Positions 26,804-36,129 of a stretch of DNA of 64,000 nucleotides are shown in pieces. A program made the position numbers and the translations under genes. The stretch spans positions 219,633 through 283,632 of the forward strand of contig NZ_SRYR01000003.1 in assembly GCF_004794105.1 (NCBI RefSeq), read 5' to 3'. The first letter of the stretch is position 1, and each line of letters opens with the position of its first letter. The DNA is from Clostridium sartagoforme (lineage in GTDB: Bacteria; Bacillota; Clostridia; Clostridiales; Clostridiaceae). The notes beneath the pieces were generated by a model, which saw nothing but the letters and a program-made list of their open reading frames with translations, searched no databases and had not been told where the DNA came from.

Positions 26804-27907
26804 ATGAAGACATACCCATTGCACTCAATAAGTTTAGAAGAAGCAAAAAAGTTGCAATTTAAAATAATAGATACAATAACGAAGCATTTTGATGGCAGAG
26901 AAGTTTTATCTCTAGGAGACTTAGGTGTAGTTAAGGGATTAAATAAACCAACCTACACAAAGAAGGTTGAAAGTGTTTTTGCAGAAGTTTTTGATGCTGA
27001 AGCAGCAATACTAGTAAGGGGAGCAGGAACTGGTGCTATAAGATGGGGACTAATTAGCTTTATGAAAAGTGGAGACACTATTTTAGTTCATGATGCACCA
27101 ATTTATCCAACTTCAAAGGTTACTATAGAAACTATGGGACTTAATATAGTTACAGCTAACTTTAATGATATAGAAGATATTAAAGAAGTAATTTCTAAAC
27201 ATCCAGAAATAAAGGGTGCTTTAGTTCAAAATACTAGACAAAAGATAGATGATTCTTATGAGTTTGAAGAAGTAATTACTACTATAAAAGAAGCAAATGA
27301 AAATATAAGAATAGTTACAGATGATAATTATGCAGCTCTTAAGGTTAAGAAAATCGGAAATCAATGTGGAGCTGATCTTGGAAGCTTTTCTTGCTTTAAA
27401 GTATTAGGACCAGAAGGTGTTGGAGTTTTAATAGGAAAGAAAGATTTAATAGATAAGGTTTATTCTTTAAATTATTCTGGTGGAAGTCAAGTACAAGGAC
27501 ATGAAGCTATGGAAGCTTTAAGAGGATTAATTTATGCACCAGTTTCTTTAGCAATTCAATCAGAAGTTAATGAAGAGTTAGTTGCTAGACTTAAGAGTGG
27601 AGAAATTCCAGAAATTAAGGATGCTTTCTTAGCAAATGCTCAATCTAAGGTATTATTGGTAGAGTTTAATGAAAATATTGCTGAGGAAATTTTAGAATTG
27701 ACTACTAAATATGGTGCTGCATCTCACCCAGTAGGTTCTGAATCTAAGTATGAGTTTGTACCAATGATGTATAGAGTTTCTGGAACCTTTAGAGCGGCAG
27801 ATCCAACTCTTGAAAAAAGAATGATTAGAATAAATCCAATGAGAAGTGGTGCAGATACAATTATAAGAATTTTAAAAAGTGCAATAGAGGAAGTAAAAAG
27901 TAAATAG
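26804..27907 (+). CDS. yhfS: YhfS-like fold-type I PLP enzyme
   Basis: A 367-residue aminotransferase/lyase-fold protein similar in size to E. coli YhfS (about 361). GAGTGAIR near 73-80 would bind the cofactor phosphate, DDN at 173-175 the pyridine nitrogen, and K199 in SCFKVLGPEG is the likely Schiff-base lysine. It may act as an aminotransferase or beta/gamma-lyase on an amino-acid-like compound. AGGAGGAAAG precedes the ATG; yhfX follows after eleven bases. Confidence 0.82.
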   Translation: MKTYPLHSISLEEAKKLQFKIIDTITKHFDGREVLSLGDLGVVKGLNKPTYTKKVESVFAEVFDAEAAILVRGAGTGAIRWGLISFMKSGDTILVHDAPIYPTSKVTIETMGLNIVTANFNDIEDIKEVISKHPEIKGALVQNTRQKIDDSYEFEEVITTIKEANENIRIVTDDNYAALKVKKIGNQCGADLGSFSCFKVLGPEGVGVLIGKKDLIDKVYSLNYSGGSQVQGHEAMEALRGLIYAPVSLAIQSEVNEELVARLKSGEIPEIKDAFLANAQSKVLLVEFNENIAEEILELTTKYGAASHPVGSESKYEFVPMMYRVSGTFRAADPTLEKRMIRINPMRSGADTIIRILKSAIEEVKSK

Positions 27908-27918
27908 GGGGAGTAGAT

Positions 27919-29085
27919 ATGTTTCTTGAAAAAACTGTAGAAAGAAATAAAGAATTAGTTCAAGCTGCATTTAAGCTCCATAAAGAAGGATTAATTTTAC
28001 CAGATACTTATGTTGTAGATTTAGATACATTAGTTGACAATGCTAGAAAGATAAAAGAGGAAGCAGATAAATATGGGATTAAGCTGTATTTTATGACTAA
28101 GCAAATAGGAAGAAATCCTGTTATTTCAAAAGAGTTTATGAAGCTTGGTTATGATGGAGCAGTAGTAGTAGATTTCAAAGAAGCTGAAGTAATGATTAAT
28201 AATGATATTAAAATTGGGCATGTTGGACATTTAGTTCAAATCCCAAAGGCTTTAGTAGAAAAGGTAGTTAAATCAAAACCAGATTATATAACTGTTTATA
28301 CAATAGAAAAAGCTAAAGAAATTAATGAAGCTTGTGAGAAACTTGGTATTAAGCAAAATATTATGTTAAGAGTACTTGGAGAAAATGACAATTTATATTC
28401 AGGACAATATGGTGGGTTTAAATTAGAAGAACTTAAGGAAATAGGAAGAGAATTATTAAAGCTAAAGAATTTAAATATTGCTGGAATCGCATCTTTTCCA
28501 TGTTTCTTATATGATGAAGCAAGTAACGAAATTAAAAGAACTAGAAATATAGACACAATAAAAGAAGCAAAAACAATACTGGAAAAGGAATTTGATATAA
28601 AGATAGAGCAGCTTAATATGCCTTCAGCTACTTGCGTAAACTCTATAAAGAAAATTAGTGAAGAAGGTGGAACTCATGGAGAACCAGGGCATGGTTTAAC
28701 CGGAACAACACCTTATCATAAAGCAAATGATGCTGAAGAAATACCAGCAATGGTTTATGTAACAGAAGTATCCCATAACTTATTAGATAAAGGATATTGT
28801 TATGGTGGAGGTCACTATAGAAGATCTCATGTGGAAAATGCTTTAGTAGGGGAATCTATTGAGAACTACAAAATGGTTAAAGTAACTCCACCTACAGATG
28901 AAAGCATAGATTATCACTTTGAGTTATCAGAGAACTGCAATGTTTCTGATACAGTAGTTATGGCTTTTAGAACACAAATATTTGTTACTAGAAGTAATGT
29001 TGCCTTAGTTAAGGGAATTAATAAAGGGGAACCTGAAATAATTGGAGTCTATGACTCTCAAGGAATAGAGACTAAAGCTATATAG
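27919..29085 (+). CDS. yhfX: YhfX-like alanine-racemase-fold PLP enzyme
   Basis: A 388-residue fold-type III PLP protein matching YhfX (387 residues). VVDLDTLVDNARKIKEEA leads into MTKQIGRNP with K61 as the likely PLP lysine. The order resembles alanine racemase and D-amino-acid lyase families. Together with YhfS it suggests two PLP steps in one pathway, one perhaps changing stereochemistry. GGGGGAG precedes the start. After the stop there is a 264-base gap before yhfW. Confidence 0.82.
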   Translation: MFLEKTVERNKELVQAAFKLHKEGLILPDTYVVDLDTLVDNARKIKEEADKYGIKLYFMTKQIGRNPVISKEFMKLGYDGAVVVDFKEAEVMINNDIKIGHVGHLVQIPKALVEKVVKSKPDYITVYTIEKAKEINEACEKLGIKQNIMLRVLGENDNLYSGQYGGFKLEELKEIGRELLKLKNLNIAGIASFPCFLYDEASNEIKRTRNIDTIKEAKTILEKEFDIKIEQLNMPSATCVNSIKKISEEGGTHGEPGHGLTGTTPYHKANDAEEIPAMVYVTEVSHNLLDKGYCYGGGHYRRSHVENALVGESIENYKMVKVTPPTDESIDYHFELSENCNVSDTVVMAFRTQIFVTRSNVALVKGINKGEPEIIGVYDSQGIETKAI

Positions 29086-29111
29086 GTAAGAATTACTAAA
29101 ATAAAAATAAA

Positions 29112-29186
29112 TATAAACTAGTTTTTGAAGATACTTTATTAAAAGAAATGGATGCAAGAGGTTGGGATAGGCTAACAGTTTGTTGA
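29112..29186 (+). other. Possible gene remnant between yhfX and yhfW
   Basis: One frame reads KLVFEDTLLKEMDARGWDRL and soon stops at TGA 29184-29186, with no start codon or ribosome site. The composition is protein-like, unlike the AT-rich bases around it. It may be the eroded end of a deleted gene; I do not recognise the family. The rest of 29086-29349 shows nothing else. Confidence 0.3.
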
Positions 29187-29349
29187 AGTTTCTTTTTATT
29201 TATAATTTTATGATTCTCTGAGATGTAAAAATTAAATTTCTAATTTTTGTAATTAATTAGGATGTAAGATTTAGAAATCTAAACTTATTGTTTTATGAAA
29301 TTAAACCTTGAAGAGTATTAAAAAACTAAAAATAAAGGAGGTTTTTATA

Positions 29350-30570
29350 ATGAAAAAATTTATAGTAATAGTTCTTGATGGTTTTGGTATAGGTGAAATG
29401 GATGATGTTAAGGTGACAAGGCCACAGGACATAAATTCAAATACATGTCTTCATATTTTAGAAAGAAGAAAAGATTTAAAATTACCTGTTTTAGAAAAGC
29501 TAGGTTTAATGAATATATTAGGAGAAGAAATCAACGAAATGAAGGTAAATCCAAAGGCTACTTATGGTAAGGCTAATTTGACACACTTTGGAGCTGATAC
29601 TTTCTTTGGACACCAAGAAATAATGGGGACAAAGCCTAAGATGCCTTTTAGAGAACCTATTAAAAATAAAATAGATGAAATTTATAAGGCGATAAAAGAT
29701 GCAGGATATAAGGTAGAATACAAAAAAGGAAAGAAAGAAAAATATCTTGTAGTAGAAGATGCTCTTACTATTGCTGATAATATAGAATGTGATTTAGGAC
29801 AAGCATTTAATATAACATCAGCTTTAGATTTAATTCCTTTTAGCAAGGTTCTAGAAGTAGGTCATATAGTAAGATCTATTGCCACAGTACCAAGAGTAAT
29901 TACTTTTGGAGGCAAAGGCATTACTTTAGAAGATATATTAAATGCTGAAGAAGAAAAAGAAGGTGGATATATAGGTATAAATGCTCCTAAGTCAGGGGTT
30001 TATGATAATGGTTATGAATGTATTCACTTAGGCTATGGAGTTAACCCAAAAACTCAAGTATCAACTATTTTATCAGAAGAAAATATACCAGTTTATTTAC
30101 TGGGTAAGGTAGCAGATGTAGTTATAAATGAAAAAGGAACAAGCATACCTATGGTAGATACAGAAAAGGTACTTGAAAGAACAATTGAAATCTCTAAAGT
30201 AGTAGAGAATGGCTTCATATGTTGCAATGTTCAAGAAACAGATTTATCAGGACATGCTGAAAATGTAGATAGATATGCTGAAAAATTAGAAATTGCTGAT
30301 AGATTAATTGGAGAGCTTACAGATACTATTCATGGTGATGATATTTTATTAGTTATGGCTGACCATGGAAATGATCCAACTATAGGGCATAGTAAGCATA
30401 CAAGAGAAATGGTTCCTTTAATGATATATGGTGAAAATATTAAGGAAGGTTTTGTCGGAATAAGAGAAACACTTTCAGACGTAGGTGCAACTGTAGCAGA
30501 TTATTTTAAAGTTAAGAGTCCTGAAAATGGAACAAGCTTTTTAGATAAAATACTTCTTTCTAAGGAGTAA
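29350..30570 (+). CDS. yhfW: YhfW-like phosphopentomutase-family enzyme
   Basis: A 406-residue alkaline-phosphatase-superfamily protein, like YhfW (about 408). The metal site is visible as D10 in VLDGFGIGE and D338-H339 in ADHGNDP, with HSKHTRE just after. Phosphopentomutases shift a phosphate between C1 and C5 of pentoses; YhfW differs enough that its substrate is open. The ATG at 29350 is preferred over 29308 since AAAGGAGG lies eight bases upstream and the extra residues are not conserved in type. Confidence 0.82.
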   Translation: MKKFIVIVLDGFGIGEMDDVKVTRPQDINSNTCLHILERRKDLKLPVLEKLGLMNILGEEINEMKVNPKATYGKANLTHFGADTFFGHQEIMGTKPKMPFREPIKNKIDEIYKAIKDAGYKVEYKKGKKEKYLVVEDALTIADNIECDLGQAFNITSALDLIPFSKVLEVGHIVRSIATVPRVITFGGKGITLEDILNAEEEKEGGYIGINAPKSGVYDNGYECIHLGYGVNPKTQVSTILSEENIPVYLLGKVADVVINEKGTSIPMVDTEKVLERTIEISKVVENGFICCNVQETDLSGHAENVDRYAEKLEIADRLIGELTDTIHGDDILLVMADHGNDPTIGHSKHTREMVPLMIYGENIKEGFVGIRETLSDVGATVADYFKVKSPENGTSFLDKILLSKE

Positions 30571-30598
30571 CTAAGAATTGTAAAAAGAGGTAATTAGG

Positions 30599-31744
30599 TT
30601 GAGAATAGAAGATAGTAATATAGATAAGAATACTAAAGTTTATAGATCTAAAATACTTGCAGAACAAAATTTATATAAGTCAGTGATTTCAATAAATAAT
30701 AGCTTAGATAAAGAAATGAAAGAAAAATCAGAAAACTTATTAACATTTGGAGTTAAAAATACTGTGGATATCCCAATAGAGTCAGTGGATAAAATTAGAA
30801 ATAATTCAAAATATTTATTACTGACTATAGATAAGATGTCACATTTAGGTAGAAGTATTGATACAGATTTAATAAATCCATTAACTTATAGATGTATGAC
30901 TGGATCTAGTAGTGGAACTGCTATAAATATAATTAAGGGCATTAACGATTTTGGAATTGGGACTGATGGTGGTGGATCAGTTCTTGCTCCTGCTTTAAGT
31001 ACAAATTTATATTCCTTTATTGGATCAGGAGTTAATTTAACTACTAAAAAAGAAAGTTTATCTACTGATAGTATAGCTTTTAGTGGGGGAATTGGAGTTA
31101 TTTCTAAAAACTTATCTATATTAAAGGAAGTAGCTTATGATTTATTAGATGAAAAAATATTAAAATATATAGCTCAAGTAAAAGAGAAATTGAAATTTAA
31201 TAAAGATGAAAACTCAAGTCTTATTAGAGTAGCAATTCCAAAAACAAATTTATTAAAGTTACCTGATGGTACTGATATGAGGCAAGAGATAGATAAGGCA
31301 ATTAATTTAATAGATAATAAAGGAATTAAATTTATAGAATATGATTTTGATAATATATATGAAAGAAATATTGGAATAAAAGAAATAAAAAATATATTTG
31401 AAAATAATTTAGCTGATGTTATTTTAACTTTTGAAGGACCGATAGATGTTTATGGATATGATGAAACTATTCAAAGGAGTTTTAAGGGAAAAGCAGAAAA
31501 AGAAATAACATCTAATGGAGGGAAAGCTTTAGTAAAAGCTATAAACATGTGTAAATGTACAGGTATTACTATTCCAGGAGAAAAGTTAGCAAGTGGATTT
31601 GTTATTTGTGGAAAACAAGGAGAAGAGGGAATGGTTAATGCTTTTAGTTTAGCCGAAGAATTAGATTCTGTTATTGATAAGAATGAGATTTTTCAAAGAT
31701 ATTTTATAAGAAGAGAAAAGTTTGTAGAACCAATAAAACTATAG
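30599..31744 (+). CDS. Amidase-signature-family protein linked to the yhf operon
   Basis: A 381-residue protein with the amidase signature layout: Lys53 in FGVKNTVD, the serine cluster in TGSSSG (101-106) and GTDGGGS ending at Ser127, corresponding to the Lys, cis-Ser and nucleophile Ser of the family. The signature is variant (GTDGGGS for GTDTGGS), and the protein is shorter than most amidases. The TTG start follows AAAGAGG. It lies 28 bases after yhfW and before a terminator, so it is the last gene of the operon. To my knowledge it is not part of the E. coli yhf operon. It may release ammonia or a side chain from the pathway substrate. Confidence 0.75.
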   Translation: MRIEDSNIDKNTKVYRSKILAEQNLYKSVISINNSLDKEMKEKSENLLTFGVKNTVDIPIESVDKIRNNSKYLLLTIDKMSHLGRSIDTDLINPLTYRCMTGSSSGTAINIIKGINDFGIGTDGGGSVLAPALSTNLYSFIGSGVNLTTKKESLSTDSIAFSGGIGVISKNLSILKEVAYDLLDEKILKYIAQVKEKLKFNKDENSSLIRVAIPKTNLLKLPDGTDMRQEIDKAINLIDNKGIKFIEYDFDNIYERNIGIKEIKNIFENNLADVILTFEGPIDVYGYDETIQRSFKGKAEKEITSNGGKALVKAINMCKCTGITIPGEKLASGFVICGKQGEEGMVNAFSLAEELDSVIDKNEIFQRYFIRREKFVEPIKL

Positions 31745-31757
31745 ATTGTAATAAAAT

Positions 31758-31814
31758 ACCCTAAGAGACCAGAAAGTTGGAGATTCCAAATTTCAGATCT
31801 TTTGGGGTGTTTTT
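31758..31814 (+). terminator. Rho-independent terminator of the yhf operon
   Basis: ACCCTAAGAGACCAGAAA pairs imperfectly with TTTCAGATCTTTTGGGGT, followed by GTTTTTATT. It lies 14 bases after the amidase stop. Confidence 0.8.
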
Positions 31815-32372
31815 ATTAAAAGAATATAATTAAAAGTTATTATTTATTAATCAAATTCATACTACAATAGATTGTGGTAACCCAAATAGACATATTTAGT
31901 GAATTAATCTTATAGTTAATGTAATTAAATAATTTAGTTTGCAGGGAGATTTATAAGAGTAAAATTTATATACCTATGATATAAATTGAGATTAACACTT
32001 TATTAAGAAATGCAAATCTGTTAATTTTAATAATTAAATATATAGATACAAAGAAGGTCTATTTTATAGTATAATATTGAAGAATTAATGGAGAATATTA
32101 AGTTAATTGAAAGTTTTAATCATTAATTATCTTTAACTAATTTGTTTAATTATATGGAATTTAACTAAATATGCTATTAATTATGTTGATAAAAATAAAT
32201 AATTCACGATTTCAATATAGGTAATTTACTAAAGGAATTCTTAAAACCTACAAAAGCAAAAGATTATAATGTTATAATATTATTATGGTTATAAGGCTAA
32301 TGAGACTATTAGGATATAAGGATATAGATTTAGATTATTAATTGAAAGATAGATATTAATTAAGGAGATGTT
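31815..32372. other. AT-rich intergenic region upstream of algI-like gene
   Basis: About 560 bases without a credible open frame. It contains the extended -10 element at 32270-32278. No riboswitch or repeat was recognised in the rest. Confidence 0.5.
32270..32278 (+). promoter_or_regulatory. Extended -10 promoter element for the O-acetylation operon
   Basis: TGTTATAAT matches TGnTATAAT and lies about 95 bases before the algI-like ATG. A second TATAAT sits eight bases upstream. Confidence 0.45.
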
Positions 32373-33770
32373 ATGGTATTTAGTTCAACAATATTTATAT
32401 TCATTTTTTTACCGTTTATTTTACTTTTATATTATATAGCAGGGAAAAAAATAAAAAATTATATATTATTAATTGCAAGCTTAATATTTTATGCTTGGGG
32501 TGGAGTAGCTTATTTAAAGATACTAATTGCTTCAATAATACTCAATTATTCTTTTGGAATACTTGTAGACAAGTATAGTAATAGGGAAATACTTAAAAAA
32601 GCAATATTGACTTTAGGTGTTATTTTAAACCTTTCAATATTATTTTATTACAAGTATTATGATTTCTTTATAGAAAATGCAAATATGCTTTTTGGTAAAA
32701 ATCTCTCTTTAAAGCATATAGTTCTTCCTATAGGAATATCATTTTTTACCTTCCAAGGGATGTCTTATATTATAGATATTTATAGAGGAGATGGAAAAGT
32801 TAATAAAAATCCTTTTTCAGTAGCTCTTTATATATCTTTATTTCCGCAATTAGTTGCAGGGCCAATCATTAAGTATAAAACTATTGATAAGGAAATTAGA
32901 AGTAGGCAAGAATCTATAGAACAGTTTAGCTATGGAATTAATAGGTTTGTACTTGGTCTTAGTAAAAAAGTTATTATTGCTGATATCTTAGGAGCCATGG
33001 CTGATAATATTTTTAGTCTTTATGAAAAGGGGATAGATACACCTACAGCTTGGATAGGAGCTATATGCTACACCTTCCAAATTTATTATGACTTTTCAGG
33101 TTATTCAGATATGGCAATAGGTCTTGGTCATATGTTTGGATTTAGATTTATGGAAAACTTTAATTATCCTTATATATCTAAGTCTATAACTGAGTTCTGG
33201 AGAAGATGGCATATTTCCTTATCAACTTGGTTTAAAGAGTATTTATATATTCCTTTAGGTGGTAATAGAAAAGGGAATGTCTATGTAAATTTATTTATAG
33301 TATTTTTAGTAACGGGGATATGGCATGGAGCTTCTTGGACATTCATTCTTTGGGGAATATGGCATGGAATATTTATAGTTTTTGAAAGACTTATAAAGAA
33401 TAAAAGCTGGTATATTAATATTCCAAGTATAATTAAATACTTAGTTACTATGTTTATAGTCATAATTGGATGGGTGTTATTTAGAGCAGATGACCTCTCT
33501 CAAGCTTTTGGATATTTAGAAGTTATGTTTGGAGTTAATTCAAATGCAAATCTTTATGAATTTACTTATTTTATTAATAAAAAGTTAGTGCTATGGATAG
33601 TAGTGGCAGCTTTAGGATCACTTCCTTTTATCTCTAATAAACTTAGAAAATATAATGGAAATAAGAGTTTTGAAATTATATCTACTGTGGGAATTTTAAT
33701 TTTATTTATTTTATCTATAGTATTTATAATTAATTCAACTTACAGTCCATTTATATATTTCCAATTTTAA
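32373..33770 (+). CDS. MBOAT-family polysaccharide O-acyltransferase, AlgI-like
   Basis: A 465-residue membrane protein with the AlgI/DltB-type N-terminus (MVFSSTIFIFIFLPFILLLY) and about ten membrane helices. The family's conserved histidine is in WHGASWTFILWGIWHG; LWNF-like SWTF spacing is typical. Such proteins pass acetyl groups across the membrane for O-acetylation of exported glycans. An AlgJ/AlgX-like partner follows after twelve bases. It could modify either exopolysaccharide or capsule made nearby. Confidence 0.87.
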   Translation: MVFSSTIFIFIFLPFILLLYYIAGKKIKNYILLIASLIFYAWGGVAYLKILIASIILNYSFGILVDKYSNREILKKAILTLGVILNLSILFYYKYYDFFIENANMLFGKNLSLKHIVLPIGISFFTFQGMSYIIDIYRGDGKVNKNPFSVALYISLFPQLVAGPIIKYKTIDKEIRSRQESIEQFSYGINRFVLGLSKKVIIADILGAMADNIFSLYEKGIDTPTAWIGAICYTFQIYYDFSGYSDMAIGLGHMFGFRFMENFNYPYISKSITEFWRRWHISLSTWFKEYLYIPLGGNRKGNVYVNLFIVFLVTGIWHGASWTFILWGIWHGIFIVFERLIKNKSWYINIPSIIKYLVTMFIVIIGWVLFRADDLSQAFGYLEVMFGVNSNANLYEFTYFINKKLVLWIVVAALGSLPFISNKLRKYNGNKSFEIISTVGILILFILSIVFIINSTYSPFIYFQF

Positions 33771-33782
33771 AGGGGTGAAGTT

Positions 33783-35192
33783 ATGAAGAAAATACATAAG
33801 GTAAAGATAATATTATTTTTAGGAATTATTGCAGTGCCATTAATTTTTATGAATTTAAAAGAAGATGTGGTTTCTGAAATAGATAATAGAATGCTGGTAG
33901 ATTTCGATGAAATTTTTGAGGATAGTGGTAAGGTAATATATAACTTTGAATCCTTTGTTAATGATAGAATCGGATTTAGGAAAGGAATGGTTAAATCTTA
34001 TGGGAGAGCAATGGACATACTCCTAGATGAGATGGTTCATCCTAATTATCAATATGGAAAAGATGGTTATGTTTATCTTAAATTACCTGAAACAAATGTT
34101 GATTTAAGATTTCAGGAGCTATTTTCAAGTTTTATAAAGGATTTTGAAACTTATTGCAGGGATAGAGGAATAGACTTCTTATATACATTAGAACCTAGTA
34201 AATCAACTATTTATCCTGAGTATTTACCAGAAGGTTATATTAGAAGTACAGAAAACTTAGATTACTTTACAGGGCTATTAGATGAAAAAGGTGTAAATTA
34301 TTTAAGTAATGTAGATATACTTCTAAAGGCTAAGGAAGAAGCTCAAGTGTTTGATCCTAAGTATGATGCTGGACATTGGAATGAAACTGGTGCAATTTAT
34401 GGGATTTCAGCTATGATAGATAGACTTAATGATTTAGATAATAGAGTTGGAAGCTTTGATATAAATAAGTTTGAAGCAATTCCATTTGTAAACACTTCAT
34501 TAATGAACTCAGATTTTCCTATAAATGAGACAACTACTAATTATGAATTAAAGGAATATAGCTTAGAGTATATAGAGGATTATGAATATGAAATTATAAG
34601 ACATAAGGATTTTAGATATTATAATCATTATGTAAATAAAGCTAATCCTGATGGGACAAAGCTTTTAATATTTGCAGGTAGTTACTTTAATAATAAAGAA
34701 AAATTTATTGCAGGAAACTTTTCTGAAATTATGAAGATACATAACTATAGAAATGTATTAGATTATGAGTACTATATCAATATATATCAGCCAGATATGG
34801 TCTTATTTGAATCAACAGAATACACAAATACAGGTTATCATTATCCTAAGAAGACTATGGAAAATAAGCCTTTAATAAAAAATATAAACAGTTATAGCAG
34901 TTTAAAAGAAGATGATTTAGTAGAAATTAACCAAACTACTTTTAAAAAGAGTAATACAAACTTAACGACTATTGCTATACCTTACGAAGGTGAAGATATA
35001 TTAAATGCTTATGCTACTATAAATGGAAGAATTTTAGATTTACAAGTAAAAAGAGTTGAAGATAATAATTATGTAGGTTTTTCGATTATTAATAACGAAA
35101 TAAAAGATATAGATGCCTTTGATTTATATTTCTTATCAAAGGATGAGGAGAGGTATGGAAAAGTAGAGCTAAAGCTAATGAATGATGAATAA
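33783..35192 (+). CDS. AlgJ/AlgX-like (DHHW family) O-acetylation partner
   Basis: N-terminal membrane anchor (about residues 6-22) and an extracellular SGNH-like domain. AGHWNETGA near residue 198 holds the His that in this family forms the catalytic pair, and LEPSKSTIYPEYLP near 138-151 is typical of AlgJ-type proteins. It would take acetyl groups delivered by the MBOAT protein and place them on the polysaccharide. GGGGTGAAG precedes the ATG, and the gene is cotranscribed with the MBOAT gene. Confidence 0.8.
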   Translation: MKKIHKVKIILFLGIIAVPLIFMNLKEDVVSEIDNRMLVDFDEIFEDSGKVIYNFESFVNDRIGFRKGMVKSYGRAMDILLDEMVHPNYQYGKDGYVYLKLPETNVDLRFQELFSSFIKDFETYCRDRGIDFLYTLEPSKSTIYPEYLPEGYIRSTENLDYFTGLLDEKGVNYLSNVDILLKAKEEAQVFDPKYDAGHWNETGAIYGISAMIDRLNDLDNRVGSFDINKFEAIPFVNTSLMNSDFPINETTTNYELKEYSLEYIEDYEYEIIRHKDFRYYNHYVNKANPDGTKLLIFAGSYFNNKEKFIAGNFSEIMKIHNYRNVLDYEYYINIYQPDMVLFESTEYTNTGYHYPKKTMENKPLIKNINSYSSLKEDDLVEINQTTFKKSNTNLTTIAIPYEGEDILNAYATINGRILDLQVKRVEDNNYVGFSIINNEIKDIDAFDLYFLSKDEERYGKVELKLMNDE

Positions 35193-35215
35193 TTTAGAGC
35201 TTAGAATTTAGAATT

Positions 35216-35240
35216 AAGGATATGATTTCTTTGAAATCAT
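35216..35240. repeat. Dispersed AT-rich repeat with hairpin, copy 1
   Basis: Positions 35216-35237 are identical to 51721-51742 over 22 bases. The segment 35222-35240 is a perfect palindrome with arms ATGATTTC and GAAATCAT. Similar AT-rich material continues after both copies. Confidence 0.65.
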
Positions 35241-35277
35241 TTTTAAATTAAGAGAGTTTTTAATTAAAGAATTAAAG

Positions 35278-35307
35278 AAAACTCAAGGTGCTTTCCTTGA
35301 GTTTTTT
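35278..35307 (+). terminator. Rho-independent terminator after the AlgJ-like gene
   Basis: AAACTCAAGG and CCTTGAGTTT pair around TGCTTT or a similar short loop, then a T run. The IS element begins just beyond it. Confidence 0.85.
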
Positions 35308-35315
35308 AAATTGTA

Positions 35316-36048
35316 TTGAAAACCACTGGCTATGCCGGTGGTCAAAAGGGCTTAAGCTCTGAAAAAAAAACTCCTATGATAAAATTAAAACGACTGACAA
35401 TCGTAAAATAATAAAATCATAGGAGGTGTGTCGTATGGGTAACGACATAGAAAGCTTAGCACATACAAAATGGAGGTGTCAATATCACATAGTATTTGCA
35501 CCGAAGTACAGAAGACAAATAATATATGGAAAATATAAAGTGGAGATAGGAAAAATATTAAGAACTATATGTATGAGAATGGGAGTAGAGATAATCGAAG
35601 CTAATGCATGTACAGATCACATACATATGTTAGTGACTATCCCGCCTAAAATGAGTGTGGCAAAATTTATGGGAACATTAAAAGGTAAAAGTAGCTTAAT
35701 GATTTTTGATAGATTTGCACATTTAAAATATAAATATGGTAATAGGCATTTTTGGTGTAGAGGATATTATGTTGATACAGTAGGAAGAAATAAAGCTGCA
35801 ATTGCAAAGTATATTCAGAATCAAATTCAAGAAGATCAAATAGCAGAACAAATTAGTATGAAGGAATATATTGACCCGTTCACGGGATCGCCGGTAAAAA
35901 GTAGCAAATAGGAAAACCACCCGATGAGGGTGGTAGCTGAAACTGTTTTGCGATTGGCAGTTATTCAGAGCACGAGTAGTGCCGCCAGTATCATGCCCTT
36001 ATAGGGCTTAATCAAGCCACCAGCTAAGCTGGTGGTACATGACTCAGT
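35316..36048 (+). mobile_element. IS200/IS605-family insertion sequence, tnpA only
   Basis: Complete-looking element with left-end hairpin CCACTGGC/GCCGGTGG (35323-35342), a single Y1-HUH transposase gene and a structured right end with hairpins ACCACCCGATGAGGGTGGT (35924-35942) and CCACCAGC/GCTGGTGG (36017-36035). No tnpB. Exact ends are uncertain because these elements make no target duplication and carry no terminal inverted repeats. It lies between the terminator of the AlgJ-like gene and the terminator of the first lcp gene. Confidence 0.85.
35435..35911 (+). CDS. tnpA: IS200-type Y1 HUH transposase TnpA
   Basis: A 158-residue transposase that cuts and rejoins single-stranded DNA at hairpin ends. 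HIH in ACTDHIHMLV near residue 64 is the HUH metal motif, and a tyrosine in RGYYVDTVG near residue 112-113 is the expected nucleophile. SLMIFDRFAHLKYKYGNRHFW is typical of the family. The ATG at 35435 follows AGGAGG by eight bases; the GTG at 35426 overlaps that site. Full length and intact, so probably active. Confidence 0.92.
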   Translation: MGNDIESLAHTKWRCQYHIVFAPKYRRQIIYGKYKVEIGKILRTICMRMGVEIIEANACTDHIHMLVTIPPKMSVAKFMGTLKGKSSLMIFDRFAHLKYKYGNRHFWCRGYYVDTVGRNKAAIAKYIQNQIQEDQIAEQISMKEYIDPFTGSPVKSSK

Positions 36049-36055
36049 TTAATTT

Positions 36056-36078
36056 CAAAACTCCGAAAGGAGTTTTTT
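36056..36078. terminator. Terminator downstream of the first lcp gene
   Basis: AAAACTCC-GAAA-GGAGTTTT with A and T runs on both sides can terminate transcripts on either strand. It lies between the IS element and the lcp stop. Confidence 0.65.
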
Positions 36079-36129
36079 CATCAATTATAAATTATGCATT
36101 ATCAATTATACATTGTGCGACAGCACGTA

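Noticed and set aside
31864..32372. Possible small gene in the gap before the MBOAT gene.
   Set aside because: Frames are short, rich in stops and without ribosome sites.
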